62,425 bases of DNA from a bacterium (GTDB lineage: Bacteria; Pseudomonadota; Gammaproteobacteria; Burkholderiales; Burkholderiaceae_C). The DNA lies in the NCBI GenBank assembly GCA_030824555.1, contig JAVBXK010000038.1, forward strand, positions 1 through 62,425. Reading direction: 5' to 3'. The notes under the pieces were generated by a model. That model was not told where the DNA came from and ran no database searches. It saw nothing but the letters and a program-made list of their open reading frames with translations. The first letter of the stretch is position 1. Each line of letters begins with the position of its first letter. The translations under genes were made by a program, and so were the position numbers. This document shows, in pieces, positions 53,641-62,425 of the stretch.

Positions 53641-53680
53641 GAAATGACTCGGAATGGTGGAGTTGATTGACCGTTGATTT

Positions 53681-54862
53681 TCACACGCCTCGATCTGCTT
53701 TTTTCTGGCTGCCTGCCAGCCACAACAAACCCCCGGCCATCATCGCCACGGGCACCATCGAGCCGATGTTGAGCAAAGACCACCCCTGTGTCGTGACCAG
53801 TGCGCCCGACGCAAACGAGGTGAAGGCCATGGTGGCGAACACGCAGAAGTTGATGGCGGCCTGGGCGCGGTCCTTTTCTTCGGGTCGGTAGGCTTGCAGC
53901 GCCAGGGTGGTGCTGGCGGTGAACACGAAGTTCCACCCCACGCCCAGCAACAGCAGCGCGGCCAGAAACTGGTGCAGGTCCTGGCCCGACAGCGCGATGC
54001 CGATGCACGCCGCATTCAACAGCACGCCCACCCCCATGACCGCTTGGGTGCCAAAGCGCTTGATCAGGTGGCCCGTGAAGAAACCCGGAGCGAACATGCC
54101 GATGACGTGCCACTCCAGCACCAGCGCCGCGTCGTCGAACGGGAAGCCGCACACCTGCATGGCCAGCGGGGTGGCGGCCATCAGCAGGTTCATGACGCCG
54201 TAACTCAGTGCCGATGCACCCGCCGCCACGATGAACACAGGCTGCCGCATGATCTGCCCCAGGGGGCGGCCCAGATGCGCCGCAGGGCCGCCGGCCTTGG
54301 CTGGTGCGGCAGGGAAGGTCACGCCGCTCATGACCCACATCGACAGCACGGCCACCATCGCCAGTGCCAGGTAAGCACCCATGAACGGCACTTCGGTCAG
54401 GGTGCGGGTGCGGCTGGCCAGGTTGGGGCCCAGCACGGCGCCCATCAGGCCGCCTGCCAGCACCAGCGAAACGGCCTTTTCTTTGAAGGCAGGCAACGCC
54501 AGTTCGGCGGCTGCAAACCGGTACAGCTGGCCGTTGGCGCTGTAGTAACCCGCCACCACCGTGGCCGTGACCAGCAGCCAGAAGTTTTTGTCGGCCACGG
54601 CCCAGGCACCCAGCAGGGCCGACAGCAAGGCCACCAGCAGCCCGAGCTGGAACGACACCTTGCGCCCCCAGGCGGCCTGGCTGCGTGCCACCAGGCCCGT
54701 GGACAACGCCCCGCCCACCACGTAACCCATGACGGGCAGCGTGGCCATCCATCCCAAAGGTGCCAGGCTCAAGCCCACCAACCCGTTGATGGCGATGAAA
54801 GTCACGTTGTTGGTCAGGAACAGGCCTTGTGCGGCGGCCAGCAACCAGAGGTTCTTGTTCAT
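53681..54862 (-). CDS. Major facilitator superfamily transporter
   Basis: The 393-residue protein has twelve hydrophobic segments in two halves. The first starts NLWLLAAAQGLFLTNNVTFI and has the loop QAAWGRKVSFQLG after the second segment, a weak version of the MFS signature. The second half contains EWHVIGMFAPGFFTGHLIKR. Substrate is unknown. The ATG at 54862 gives MNKNLW; an ATG two codons upstream is possible. Confidence 0.85.
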   Translation of the reverse strand: MNKNLWLLAAAQGLFLTNNVTFIAINGLVGLSLAPLGWMATLPVMGYVVGGALSTGLVARSQAAWGRKVSFQLGLLVALLSALLGAWAVADKNFWLLVTATVVAGYYSANGQLYRFAAAELALPAFKEKAVSLVLAGGLMGAVLGPNLASRTRTLTEVPFMGAYLALAMVAVLSMWVMSGVTFPAAPAKAGGPAAHLGRPLGQIMRQPVFIVAAGASALSYGVMNLLMAATPLAMQVCGFPFDDAALVLEWHVIGMFAPGFFTGHLIKRFGTQAVMGVGVLLNAACIGIALSGQDLHQFLAALLLLGVGWNFVFTASTTLALQAYRPEEKDRAQAAINFCVFATMAFTSFASGALVTTQGWSLLNIGSMVPVAMMAGGLLWLAGSQKKADRGV

Positions 54863-55015
54863 AAGCATTGGGTTATACAAGATCGCTGCGACGGGGCCGT
54901 CCGGCGGACTGAAAACCCCTTGTCAGCGTGCCTTGCCACGCACACGCTTGCCGGTTGACCCGCCTGTATGAGCGCCTGGTCGCGCTGACACCTGCGGCGG
55001 TATCGGACAGCCGGG

Positions 55016-55759
55016 TCAGTGGCCGGTGTGCAGCGCCAGCGCCAAGGCCGTGAGTGCGGCTGTTTCGGCCCGCAGCACGCGCGGTCCCAGGTGAACAGGG
55101 GCAAAGCCTTGGCTGCGCGCCAGCGCGTCTTCTGCGGGGGACAGCCCGCCCTCCGGGCCGCTCAGGCACACCACGGGCGTGGTGGGTGCCAGGCGCTGTA
55201 ACCAATCGGTCAAAGGCTGGGTGCCGGGTGCCAGCGACAGCACGCAGCGTGCGGGGGCGTCGACCCCTTCACCCGCTGATGCGTGTGGCAGCCAGGTGCC
55301 CAGGTCAGACACCGCATGCACCTCGGGCACCCGGTTGCCCCCACATTGTTCGCATGCGGCCACGGCCATGGCTTGCCAGTGGGCCTGCTTTTTGTCGGCA
55401 CGTTCGCCTTTCAGGCGCAACACGCTGTGGGCAGTGTGCAGCGGCAGGATGCTGCCCACCCCCAGCTCGGTGGCTTTTTCCACCAGCCAGTCCATGCGCT
55501 CGTTAGCGGGCATGCCCACCGCCAAGTGCACCGCGCGCGTGGGCTCGCTGTCGCGCGAGTGGTGTGCGCCCACGGTCACGGCCACGTCGCTGCGGCCCAT
55601 CCGGGTGATGGTGGCGGTGTACTCGCCCCCTTGCCCGTTGAACAGGGTGATGTCCATGCCCGGTTGCAGGCGCAGCACCTGCACGTGCCGTGCAGCGCCA
55701 GCAGGCAGCTCAAGCGTCTGGCCGGTAGTCAGGGGCAGGGGGCAAAAAAAACGGGGCAT
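55016..55759 (-). CDS. rsmE: 16S rRNA m3U1498 methyltransferase
   Basis: The 247-residue SPOUT methyltransferase has an N-terminal PUA-like domain (RFFCPLPL, AARHVQVLRLQPG) and the C-terminal trefoil knot with ERMDWLVEKATELGV, CLSGPEGGLSPAE and LGPRVLRAETA. It methylates U1498 of 16S rRNA. The ATG at 55759 fits the family; a longer reading from TTG at 55771 is less likely. It follows amgK by 67 bases that contain a dispersed repeat copy. Confidence 0.96.
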   Translation of the reverse strand: MPRFFCPLPLTTGQTLELPAGAARHVQVLRLQPGMDITLFNGQGGEYTATITRMGRSDVAVTVGAHHSRDSEPTRAVHLAVGMPANERMDWLVEKATELGVGSILPLHTAHSVLRLKGERADKKQAHWQAMAVAACEQCGGNRVPEVHAVSDLGTWLPHASAGEGVDAPARCVLSLAPGTQPLTDWLQRLAPTTPVVCLSGPEGGLSPAEDALARSQGFAPVHLGPRVLRAETAALTALALALHTGH

Positions 55760-55774
55760 GGGCTCAATCAAACA

Positions 55775-55816
55775 ATAGCTGACTATTCAATACTGGAAAG
55801 CGATAGAGGCATATAA
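55775..55816 (+). repeat. Dispersed repeat copy 9, between amgK and rsmE
   Basis: ATAGCT, 18 bases (GACTATTCAATACTGGAA), then AGCGATAGAGGCATATAAA. This is the only copy lying wholly outside a coding sequence. Confidence 0.65.
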
Positions 55817-55826
55817 AGCTTGAGAA

Positions 55827-56981
55827 TCACATGCGTCCATAGGCAAAACCGCTGGCGGCCTGCAGGCCCTCCACCTCGTCGATCAGCTTCAGGAAAGGCC
55901 CGAGCTCGCGGTAGCGGTTGGCCGTGTTGCGCACGTACATGATGAAGCGCGGCGTGTCTGCCAAGTACTTGGGTTTGCCGTCGCGCAAGGTCAGGCGGGC
56001 AAAAATGCCCAGCACTTTCAGGTGGCGTTGCAGGCCCATCCATTCCACGGCGCGGTAGAAGGCGCCGAAGTCTTCGCTCCAGCCGTCAAAATCCAGCAGA
56101 CCCGCTTTGCGCGCCTTTTCCCAGTAACGGATGGTCACTTCCAGCACGAAGTCTTCTTCCCAGCTCAGGAAGGCGTCGCGCATCAGGCTGGCAATGTCGT
56201 AGGTGACGGGGCCATACAGGGCATCCTGAAAGTCCAGCACACCCAGCACCTGGGCAGGGCTGGCGGGGGTGTGGTCAGCTGGGGGCACCATCAGGTTGCG
56301 GGGCATGAAGTCGCGGTGCACGTACACCTTGGGCCCCGCCAGGTTGCGCGCCACGATGGTGGCAAAGGTCTTGTCCAGCAGGGCCTGCTGGGCGGGGGTG
56401 AGCGTGAAGCCCTTGTGTTGCGTCAGGTACCAGTCTGGGAACAGTTGCAGCTCGCGCCGCAGCACGGCTTCGTCGTAGGCGGGCAGCACACCTTCACGGC
56501 TGGCGGATTGCCAAGGCACCAGAGCGGCCAAGGCATCTTTGTAGTGCCCCAGATTGGCGTGCGGGTCGTCGCGGTCCAGCACGTCGAGCAGGGTTTGCGC
56601 GCCCAGGTCGTTGAGCAGCATGAAGCCCTGTGGCTCGTCCCAGGCCAGTACCTTGGGCACGTGCAACCCGATGTCGGCCATCAACGTCGCCACTTTGACG
56701 AAGGGCTGGCAGTTTTCCTGTGCGGGCGGGGCATCCATCACGATGCAGCTGCCACCTTGGGCACGGTCCACCCTGAAGTAACGCCGGAAGCTGGCATCGG
56801 CCGATGCCGGGCGTGCCGTGGCGGGCAACAGGCCGTGGTGCGTGGCCTGATCGGCCAGCCACGCCTCGAACGCGGCCTGGCGTGCGGCATCAGTCCATTC
56901 GATGGCCTGTGGCGGCACCGCAGAGGCTGAAGAGGGGCTGCCGGACGTGAGGCCGGGTGGGGACAGTGGAGGCAAAGTCAT
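55827..56981 (-). CDS. amgK: AmgK-like cell-wall amino sugar kinase (aminoglycoside phosphotransferase fold)
   Basis: The 384-residue protein has the aminoglycoside-phosphotransferase kinase fold, with nucleotide-binding ADASFRRYFRV, the catalytic loop VYVHRDFMPRNLM near residue 221 and LGVLDFQDALYGPVTYDIAS. AmgK phosphorylates N-acetylmuramate and GlcNAc at C1 for peptidoglycan recycling, and in pseudomonads it sits beside lptD with murU. Here it is divergent from lptD, but murU does not follow. The ATG at 56981 is chosen; one at 56999 is possible. An N-terminal extension of about 30 residues is Pro/Ser-rich. Confidence 0.85.
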   Translation of the reverse strand: MTLPPLSPPGLTSGSPSSASAVPPQAIEWTDAARQAAFEAWLADQATHHGLLPATARPASADASFRRYFRVDRAQGGSCIVMDAPPAQENCQPFVKVATLMADIGLHVPKVLAWDEPQGFMLLNDLGAQTLLDVLDRDDPHANLGHYKDALAALVPWQSASREGVLPAYDEAVLRRELQLFPDWYLTQHKGFTLTPAQQALLDKTFATIVARNLAGPKVYVHRDFMPRNLMVPPADHTPASPAQVLGVLDFQDALYGPVTYDIASLMRDAFLSWEEDFVLEVTIRYWEKARKAGLLDFDGWSEDFGAFYRAVEWMGLQRHLKVLGIFARLTLRDGKPKYLADTPRFIMYVRNTANRYRELGPFLKLIDEVEGLQAASGFAYGRM

Positions 56982-57024
56982 GGATGGGTTACCCGGCATA
57001 CGATAATGCGCCCGGATTCTACAA

Positions 57025-59496
57025 ATGACCCGTTTCGCCCCTGCACGCCGCGTCAAGCTGGCAACCCATTCGCCGCCCCAGCGCCTCCACCTGCGCAGGC
57101 AAGGCTTGGCCGTCTGCGTGGCTGCGGCGTTGGCCGTGTTGCTGACCGACGGTACTTGGGCCCAAGGCGTGGCTGACGCGGGCACCAGCGGGCCGAATGT
57201 CCCGCCGCTGGCCCTGCGCCCCAGCGCCTTGCTGGCCGATCGCCTGACGCCCGACGCGCAGGCGGCGGCACCCAGTTTCGTGTGGGGTGATGCGATCAGT
57301 GGCAAGACGGGTGAGCGCACGGTGATCGATGGCCACGCCGAGTTGCGCCGCCACGACACGATCCTGCGGGCTGACAAGCTGGAGTTGACGCACCAGACGA
57401 ACGAAGCCACAGCTACGGGCAACGTCAGCGTGCTGCGCAACGGCAACCGCTTCACCGGCCCCGATTTGAAGTTGAACCTCGAAACCTACGAAGGTTTTTT
57501 CACCACACCCCATTACGAATTGATGCAGTCCAACGGCCGTGGCGATGCCACGCGGGTGGACTTCAAAGGTGAAAACCTGACCGTGGCGCACAACGCCACG
57601 TACACCACCTGCCTGGCCCCCTTGGGGATGATGCCCGACTGGTGGATCAAGGCCACAGGGTTGGAGCTTGACCACGCGGCAGACACCGGTCGGGCCACGT
57701 CGGGTGCGCTGTATTTCAAGGGCGTGCCCATCCTGGCCGCGCCGTACGTGAGCTTCCCGTTGTCGGACAAGCGCAAATCCGGCTTGCTGCCGCCCGCCAT
57801 CAATCTGACGAACCTGAGCGGGTTGGAGCTCACCACACCTTACTACTGGAACATCGCCCCCGAGTTCGATGCCACCCTGTCTCCCACGTTGATGACCAAG
57901 CGTGGCATCAACCTCAACGGTGAGTTCCGGTACCTGCAGCCCACCTTCCAGGGCGAGGTGAATGCATCGGTCATGCCCCATGACCGGTTGCGTGGCATGC
58001 AGCGGTGGGGCCATACCGTGCAACACCAGCACGTGCTGGGCGATGCTTTGCCGGGGTTCACGGGCTCGGGTTTGCGTTTCAACCTCAACCGTGTGAGTGA
58101 CAACGACTACTGGCGGGACTTTCCCCGCTCGGGTGCCACGCTGACGCAGCGCCTGTTGCCCAACGAAACGGCGGTATCGGGCCGCATCGGTGCCGTGGCT
58201 GTGACGGCGGGTGTGTACACGTGGCAAACCTTGCAGGATGCGGCCGCGCCCATCGTGGCCCCCTATGACCGGCAACCGCAGATCGACGTCAGCTGGGGGC
58301 AATTGAACCAGCGCGTAGGTGCGCTTGATGGCCTTGACTACTCGCTCACCGGGCAATTGACCCGTTTCACCACCCGCCGCACGCCGTCGGTGACGTCGGC
58401 ACTGGCCGACCTGAATGGCAACCGCTTGCTGGGCATTGCCCAGATCAGCCGCCACTGGCAAGCGCCAGGCTGGTTCATCAAGCCCAAGGCCCAGTTGCAT
58501 GTCAGCCAGTACACATTCGACCAGGCGCTGTTCACGGGCGTGCGATCTGCCAGTCGAGTGGTGCCCACGGTCAGCCTGGACAGCGGGCTGGTGTTCGAGC
58601 GGGACGCCACCGTTCTGGGCCGTGGCTTGCTGCAAACGCTGGAGCCGCGCGCGTTTTACGTGCGCACCCCCTACCGCGACCAGAACAGCCTGCCCAACTA
58701 CGACTCGGCAGCCAAAGACTTCAACGTGGGGTCGGCCTGGACGGAAAACGTGTTCGGCGGCAACGACCGCATTTCCGACACCCATGCGCTCACCGTGGGC
58801 GTGGGGTCGCGACTGATCGACCCGGCAACTGGCGTCGAAGCGGCGCGTTTCAGCCTGGCACAGCGTTTCCGGTTTGCTGACCAGAACGTGGTGTTGCCTG
58901 GCGGCACGGCCGTCACTGACCGGCTCAGCGACGTGCTGCTGGGCGCCGCATTGAACTGGGACCCCAAGTGGGCATTCGAGAGTTCCGTGCAGTTCAATCC
59001 CAAGCAGGGTCATTCGCAGCGCACCACGCTGGGTGGCCGCTATCACCCCCAGCCGTTCCACGTGCTCAGTGCCGCTTACCGCTTGCAGCGCGCGGGCGGG
59101 TTGCTGCCATCCAGCGAGCAGGTCGATGTCGGTTGGCAATGGCCTTTGAGCATCGGGCGGACGGGCTCCTATGCGCAGTCTGCTGCCGTGCCCGGCAGTT
59201 GCGGTGGCAACTGGTACACCGTGGGGCGCGTCAACTACAGCGTGCCTGACAGCAAGGTGGTCGATCTGGTCGCCGGGTTTGAATATGATGCCGGCTGCTG
59301 GATCGGCCGGGTGGTGTTGGAACGGCTGCAGCGCAGCGCAGCCAGCAGCAGCCAGCGGGTGATGTTCCAGCTGGAGTTCACCGGGTTCACCCGCATCGGC
59401 TCCAACCCGTTGCAAACGCTGAAGAACAACGTGCCCAAATACATGACACTGAACGAGCAGGTTCAGACGCCGAGCCGGTTTGGTCGTTACGAATGA
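57025..59496 (+). CDS. lptD: LPS-assembly outer membrane protein LptD
   Basis: The 823-residue outer-membrane translocon subunit places LPS on the cell surface with LptE. It has an N-terminal signal region (LAVCVAAALAVLLTDGTWAQ), a periplasmic jellyroll (VIDGHAELRRHDTILRAD), and the conserved region YNIAPEFDATL-like (here YYWNIAPEFDATLSPTLMTK) leading into a large beta-barrel. Three cysteines remain in the mature part, near residues 195, 725 and 757, suitable for inter-domain disulfides. It is followed by surA, whose protein assists barrel folding. Confidence 0.96.
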   Translation: MTRFAPARRVKLATHSPPQRLHLRRQGLAVCVAAALAVLLTDGTWAQGVADAGTSGPNVPPLALRPSALLADRLTPDAQAAAPSFVWGDAISGKTGERTVIDGHAELRRHDTILRADKLELTHQTNEATATGNVSVLRNGNRFTGPDLKLNLETYEGFFTTPHYELMQSNGRGDATRVDFKGENLTVAHNATYTTCLAPLGMMPDWWIKATGLELDHAADTGRATSGALYFKGVPILAAPYVSFPLSDKRKSGLLPPAINLTNLSGLELTTPYYWNIAPEFDATLSPTLMTKRGINLNGEFRYLQPTFQGEVNASVMPHDRLRGMQRWGHTVQHQHVLGDALPGFTGSGLRFNLNRVSDNDYWRDFPRSGATLTQRLLPNETAVSGRIGAVAVTAGVYTWQTLQDAAAPIVAPYDRQPQIDVSWGQLNQRVGALDGLDYSLTGQLTRFTTRRTPSVTSALADLNGNRLLGIAQISRHWQAPGWFIKPKAQLHVSQYTFDQALFTGVRSASRVVPTVSLDSGLVFERDATVLGRGLLQTLEPRAFYVRTPYRDQNSLPNYDSAAKDFNVGSAWTENVFGGNDRISDTHALTVGVGSRLIDPATGVEAARFSLAQRFRFADQNVVLPGGTAVTDRLSDVLLGAALNWDPKWAFESSVQFNPKQGHSQRTTLGGRYHPQPFHVLSAAYRLQRAGGLLPSSEQVDVGWQWPLSIGRTGSYAQSAAVPGSCGGNWYTVGRVNYSVPDSKVVDLVAGFEYDAGCWIGRVVLERLQRSAASSSQRVMFQLEFTGFTRIGSNPLQTLKNNVPKYMTLNEQVQTPSRFGRYE

Positions 59497-59530
59497 CACG
59501 GGGTTGTCCGTGCCCGTCAAGAAAGTCGAC

Positions 59531-60922
59531 ATGCAGATGAAACATCCCGCCGCCCCTTCCTCACCTGTACATGCGCTGTGTTTCGCATTGCTGGGCATGG
59601 TCCTCTCGGCTGGTGCGTGGGCGCAGGGTCTGAAAGCATCTGGCGGGTTGGGCGGACCAGCTGCGCGGGTGGCCGTTCAGCAGGCCAAAGAGCCCATCAC
59701 AACAGACTTCATCGTTGCGGTGGTCAACAGCGAGCCCATCACCAATCAGGAGGTGCAGTCACGTGTGCGCCGTGCCACGGAGCAGTTGAGCCGGAGTGGT
59801 GCGCCTGTGCCACCGCGTCAGCAACTTCAGGCGCAGGTGCTGGAAAGCCTGATTCTCGAGAAGGCCCAGCTGCAGCTGGCGACCGAGTTGGCCATCCGCG
59901 CAGACGATGCGGCCCTGGCCGATGCCGAACGCACCATTGCGCGGCAGAACCAGTTGACTGTGGCGCAGATGCACGCTCAGCTCCAGGCTCAAGGCCTGGA
60001 GCTGAGCGAGTTCCGCGCCAATTTGCGCAAGCAATGGCTGTTGCAACGGTTGCGCGAGCGCGAGGTGGAGCCTCGCGTCAAGGTGACCGACCCCGATGTC
60101 GAGCGTTTTCTCATGCAAAAGCAGGACAACCCAGGCAGTGATTTGCAGGTTCATCTGGCGCAGGTACTGGTGGCTGTGCCTGAAAATGTCGAGCCGCAGA
60201 AACTGGCTGCTTTGATGAGCAAGGCCCAGATGGTGGCTGAAAAGGCCCGTGCGGGTGCCGATTTCGAGGCGTTGGCCCGCGAGTTTTCCGATGCGCCCGA
60301 CAGCGCGTCCGGCGGCAGCCTGGGGTTGCGCGCGGCAGACCGCTTGCCGGTGCTGTTCATCAATGCCACGCGCAGCCAGTCAGCCGGTGGCATTGCCGGC
60401 CCGGTGCGCAGCCCGGCCGGTTTTCATGTGCTGAAGGTCATCGAAAAGCGCATTGCTGGCATGCCCGAACCCTTTGTGACCCAGACACGTGCCCGTCACA
60501 TCCTGTTGCGGCCCATGGCCGGGCAGTCCGAGCAGGCGGCTGTGGCCAAGCTGGCTGACATGCGCCGCCGCATCGCATCCGGGCAAGCCGACTTCGCCAC
60601 CCTGGCCAAAGAGAACAGCCAGGACGGCTCCGCTGCCGATGGCGGCAACCTGGGCTGGGCTGGGCCTGGCACGTTTGTGCCCGAGTTCGAAGACGTGATG
60701 AACAACCTGAAGCCACAGGAGCTGTCAGATCCCATCGTGTCGCGTTTCGGTGTGCACCTCATTCAGGTGCTGGAGCGTCGCAAAGTCGAGCTGACCGCCC
60801 GGGAGCAGCGCGAACAACTTCGCATGATGGTGCGCGAGCAAAAGCTGGACGAGGCTTACCAGAAATGGCTGGATGACATCCGCATGCGCGCTTACGTCGA
60901 GATGCGCGAGCCCCCTCAATGA
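59531..60922 (+). CDS. surA: Periplasmic chaperone and peptidyl-prolyl isomerase SurA
   Basis: The 463-residue protein has a signal peptide ([18 protein letters not shown]), a SurA N-domain ([20 protein letters not shown]) and two parvulin domains ([24 protein letters not shown] with [14 protein letters not shown]). It chaperones outer-membrane proteins such as LptD. The start is uncertain: ATG 59531 is used here, with ATG 59537 as the alternative; longer readings overlap lptD. It overlaps rsmA by four bases. pdxA, which often lies between the two, is absent. Confidence 0.94.
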   Translation: MQMKHPAAPSSPVHALCFALLGMVLSAGAWAQGLKASGGLGGPAARVAVQQAKEPITTDFIVAVVNSEPITNQEVQSRVRRATEQLSRSGAPVPPRQQLQAQVLESLILEKAQLQLATELAIRADDAALADAERTIARQNQLTVAQMHAQLQAQGLELSEFRANLRKQWLLQRLREREVEPRVKVTDPDVERFLMQKQDNPGSDLQVHLAQVLVAVPENVEPQKLAALMSKAQMVAEKARAGADFEALAREFSDAPDSASGGSLGLRAADRLPVLFINATRSQSAGGIAGPVRSPAGFHVLKVIEKRIAGMPEPFVTQTRARHILLRPMAGQSEQAAVAKLADMRRRIASGQADFATLAKENSQDGSAADGGNLGWAGPGTFVPEFEDVMNNLKPQELSDPIVSRFGVHLIQVLERRKVELTAREQREQLRMMVREQKLDEAYQKWLDDIRMRAYVEMREPPQ

Positions 60923-61686
60923 AGCACATCGCGCGCAAACGGTTCGGCCAGCATTTCCTGAGTGACGGTGGGATCATCGAGGCCATCGTCCAGGCGATTG
61001 ACCCGCAACCAGGCGAGCCCATGGTTGAGATCGGGCCGGGTCTGGCCGCACTCACGCAGCCACTGGTCGAGCGGCTGGGCAAACTGACCGTCATCGAGTT
61101 GGACCGCGATCTGGCAGTTCGGTTGCGAACACGCGGCCACCTGAACGTGGTCGAGTCTGATGTGCTGAAAGTGGACTTTCCGCAATTAGCACAAGCTATG
61201 AGTGCTGCGAAAATCAGAGTGGTGGGCAATTTGCCCTACAACATTTCCACCCCCATCTTGTTTCATTTGCTGGATGCTGTTCATGTGGTGCAGGATCAGC
61301 ATTTCATGCTGCAAAAGGAAGTGATCGACCGCATGGTGGCCACACCGGCAACGTCTGACTACGGGCGCCTGTCGGTCATGCTGCAATGGCGTTACGCCAT
61401 GGCCAACGTGCTGTTTGTGCCGCCCGAATCGTTCAACCCGCCACCTCGGGTGGACAGCGCTGTGGTCCGCATGGTCCCGCACGAGGCCCCGGCGGCGCTC
61501 GACACGGCGTTGTTCAGCGAGCTGGTGAAGGTGGCATTCAGCCAGCGCCGCAAGCTGCTGCGTCACACGTTGGGCAAATGGTTGGCCGAGCGCGGGTTTG
61601 ATGGCCATTTCGACGTGCAACGGCGGGCCGAAGAAGTGCCCGTGGCCGAGTACATCGCACTGGCGAGCGCGATCCGACCGACCTGA
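60919..61686 (+). CDS. rsmA: 16S rRNA dimethyladenosine transferase
   Basis: The 255-residue KsgA enzyme dimethylates A1518 and A1519 of 16S rRNA. It starts [16 protein letters not shown] and has the SAM motif [11 protein letters not shown] and the catalytic [11 protein letters not shown]. The substrate-binding region [17 protein letters not shown] is intact. The ATG overlaps the surA stop by four bases. Confidence 0.97.
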   Translation: MKHIARKRFGQHFLSDGGIIEAIVQAIDPQPGEPMVEIGPGLAALTQPLVERLGKLTVIELDRDLAVRLRTRGHLNVVESDVLKVDFPQLAQAMSAAKIRVVGNLPYNISTPILFHLLDAVHVVQDQHFMLQKEVIDRMVATPATSDYGRLSVMLQWRYAMANVLFVPPESFNPPPRVDSAVVRMVPHEAPAALDTALFSELVKVAFSQRRKLLRHTLGKWLAERGFDGHFDVQRRAEEVPVAEYIALASAIRPT

Positions 61687-61720
61687 ACGGGGTCGCCTCG
61701 CCGCTGCGTGGACGGGTGCC

Positions 61721-61747
61721 AAAACAAAATAGCCAGCTTGCGCTGGC
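61721..61747 (-). terminator. Rho-independent terminator of the barstar gene
   Basis: On the minus strand GCCAGC-GCAA-GCTGGC is followed by TATTTTGTTTT. The same bases resemble a truncated dispersed repeat (AAAATAGCCAGC). Confidence 0.65.
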
Positions 61748-61816
61748 CGTGATGAGGGAGTTAACCTGCTCGGGCCACCCATCAAGGTGGCACGGGTTGG
61801 CCGAGCAGCGCCAATA

Positions 61817-62359
61817 TCAGGCGGCAGCGGTCCAGTAGCCTGCGTTGAATGGGCTGCTCATGCGCAGGGCCAGCGGGCTCACGTCAACCAGTTTGTCGGT
61901 CGGCATGGCCTCGGCTGCATTGTCGTCTTCCACTGCCGGTGTATCGCCTTTCGGTGCACGGGCCACCGAGAAAGAATAGAAACAACGGAATGCGATTTTG
62001 CGGTCCGACCAGTAATCGGCGGCGTCGCGGAAAATGTCCAGCAATTGCTCGCGGGCTTCCTTGTCGAACTTGGCGTGAGCTGGGATGTGTTCCAGCACCA
62101 CGATGAAGCCTGTTTGCGGGCCGGCCTTGTGGACGGTATCGGTCAGGCAGTCGTACAGCGCATCAAAGTTCTTGCCGAAGTGGGCAGGGAACGTGTATTG
62201 CGCTGCAATCAGGTCCAGCACATCCTGCTTGCTCTGGGCCTGGGCCAGGTTGGCATACAGAAAATGATGACCCAACGAGTCAGCAGCAGCTTGCAGATCC
62301 TCCACGCGGTAAGCCCGAATGGATTGCACGATATTCGTTCGTACATTACGAAGTGGCAT
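61817..62359 (-). CDS. Barstar-family protein (barnase inhibitor-like)
   Basis: The 180-residue protein contains a barstar domain of about 90 residues, with HFLYANLAQAQSKQDVLDLI and the signature FGKNFDALYDCLTD. A C-terminal extension of about 65 residues follows, rich in Asp, Ala and Pro, and not found in B. amyloliquefaciens barstar. Barstars inhibit barnase-like ribonucleases; the cognate RNase, if there is one, would lie past the right edge. The ATG at 62359 has GGAG with six bases of spacing; one at 62365 is possible. Confidence 0.88.
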   Translation of the reverse strand: MPLRNVRTNIVQSIRAYRVEDLQAAADSLGHHFLYANLAQAQSKQDVLDLIAAQYTFPAHFGKNFDALYDCLTDTVHKAGPQTGFIVVLEHIPAHAKFDKEAREQLLDIFRDAADYWSDRKIAFRCFYSFSVARAPKGDTPAVEDDNAAEAMPTDKLVDVSPLALRMSSPFNAGYWTAAA

Positions 62360-62425
62360 TTCCATCTCCGTTTCTCTTTCAATAAACAAGTTCAAAAAAT
62401 CAAAATCTTCAAAGACCGTTCACGA

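Noticed and set aside
57019-59598. 859-codon minus-strand frame opposite lptD
   Set aside because: Shadow frame; lptD has a clear signal peptide and family blocks on the other strand.
61177-61215. Reverse ATAGCT-like copy inside rsmA
   Set aside because: The left block matches, but spacing and right block do not; not counted as a repeat copy.

Overview
The window looks like a chromosome segment from a betaproteobacterium of the order Burkholderiales, most likely family Comamonadaceae. The evidence is the high GC content, the gene sets and their order (rpmH-rnpA-yidD-yidC-mnmE facing dnaA-dnaN-gyrB; kdsD-kdsC-lptC; metX-metW; lptD-surA-rsmA), and a dispersed repeat of a type I associate with that family. 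The genus cannot be read from the sequence. No rRNA, tRNA, insertion sequence, prophage or CRISPR array was seen.

Layout. (1) 54-8815, minus strand: one tightly packed defence operon, hsdM - hsdS - a broken small DNA-binding gene - mntA - hepT - hsdR - jetA. It holds a type I restriction-modification system with a HEPN/MNT toxin-antitoxin pair between S and R, followed by the first gene of a type I Wadjet (DUF3375) system whose remaining genes would lie beyond the left edge. (2) 8989-18806: the replication-origin neighbourhood. gyrB, dnaN and dnaA run leftward and rpmH, rnpA, yidD, yidC and mnmE run rightward; the gap between dnaA and rpmH has a perfect DnaA box. (3) 18879-29170: transporters, a creatininase-family enzyme, an apt operon with two uncharacterised envelope proteins, a large membrane diguanylate cyclase and a CPA2 antiporter. 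(4) 29263-32419: kdsD, kdsC and lptC (Kdo and LPS export) and a short-chain dehydrogenase. (5) 32521-35077: a glycine-rich RRM protein, then metX-metW preceded by what reads as a SAM-II riboswitch. (6) 35231-43870: a chemotaxis island of cheW and four chemoreceptors, with a FliA-type promoter ahead of cheW and DWETF tails on three receptors. (7) 43999-47689: a Pat-like lysine acetyltransferase next to a histone-deacetylase-family protein. (8) 47860-54862: a GGDEF-EAL protein, an M20 peptidase, a lipase behind a striking palindrome, a small unknown gene and an MFS transporter. (9) 55016-62359: rsmE, amgK, lptD-surA-rsmA and a barstar homologue.

The most interesting signals are the composite defence operon with its frameshifted gene, the SAM-II-like leader outside its classic alphaproteobacterial range, and a dispersed motif of about 43 bp (ATAGCT, 18 nt, AGCG, then a GAGGCC-like block). 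The motif occurs at nine or so places, mostly inside coding sequences, including the G domain of mnmE, hsdM and the tails of two chemoreceptors.

Start codons were chosen from family alignments recalled from knowledge and from visible Shine-Dalgarno sequences. No database search was possible, so family names rest on motif recognition.
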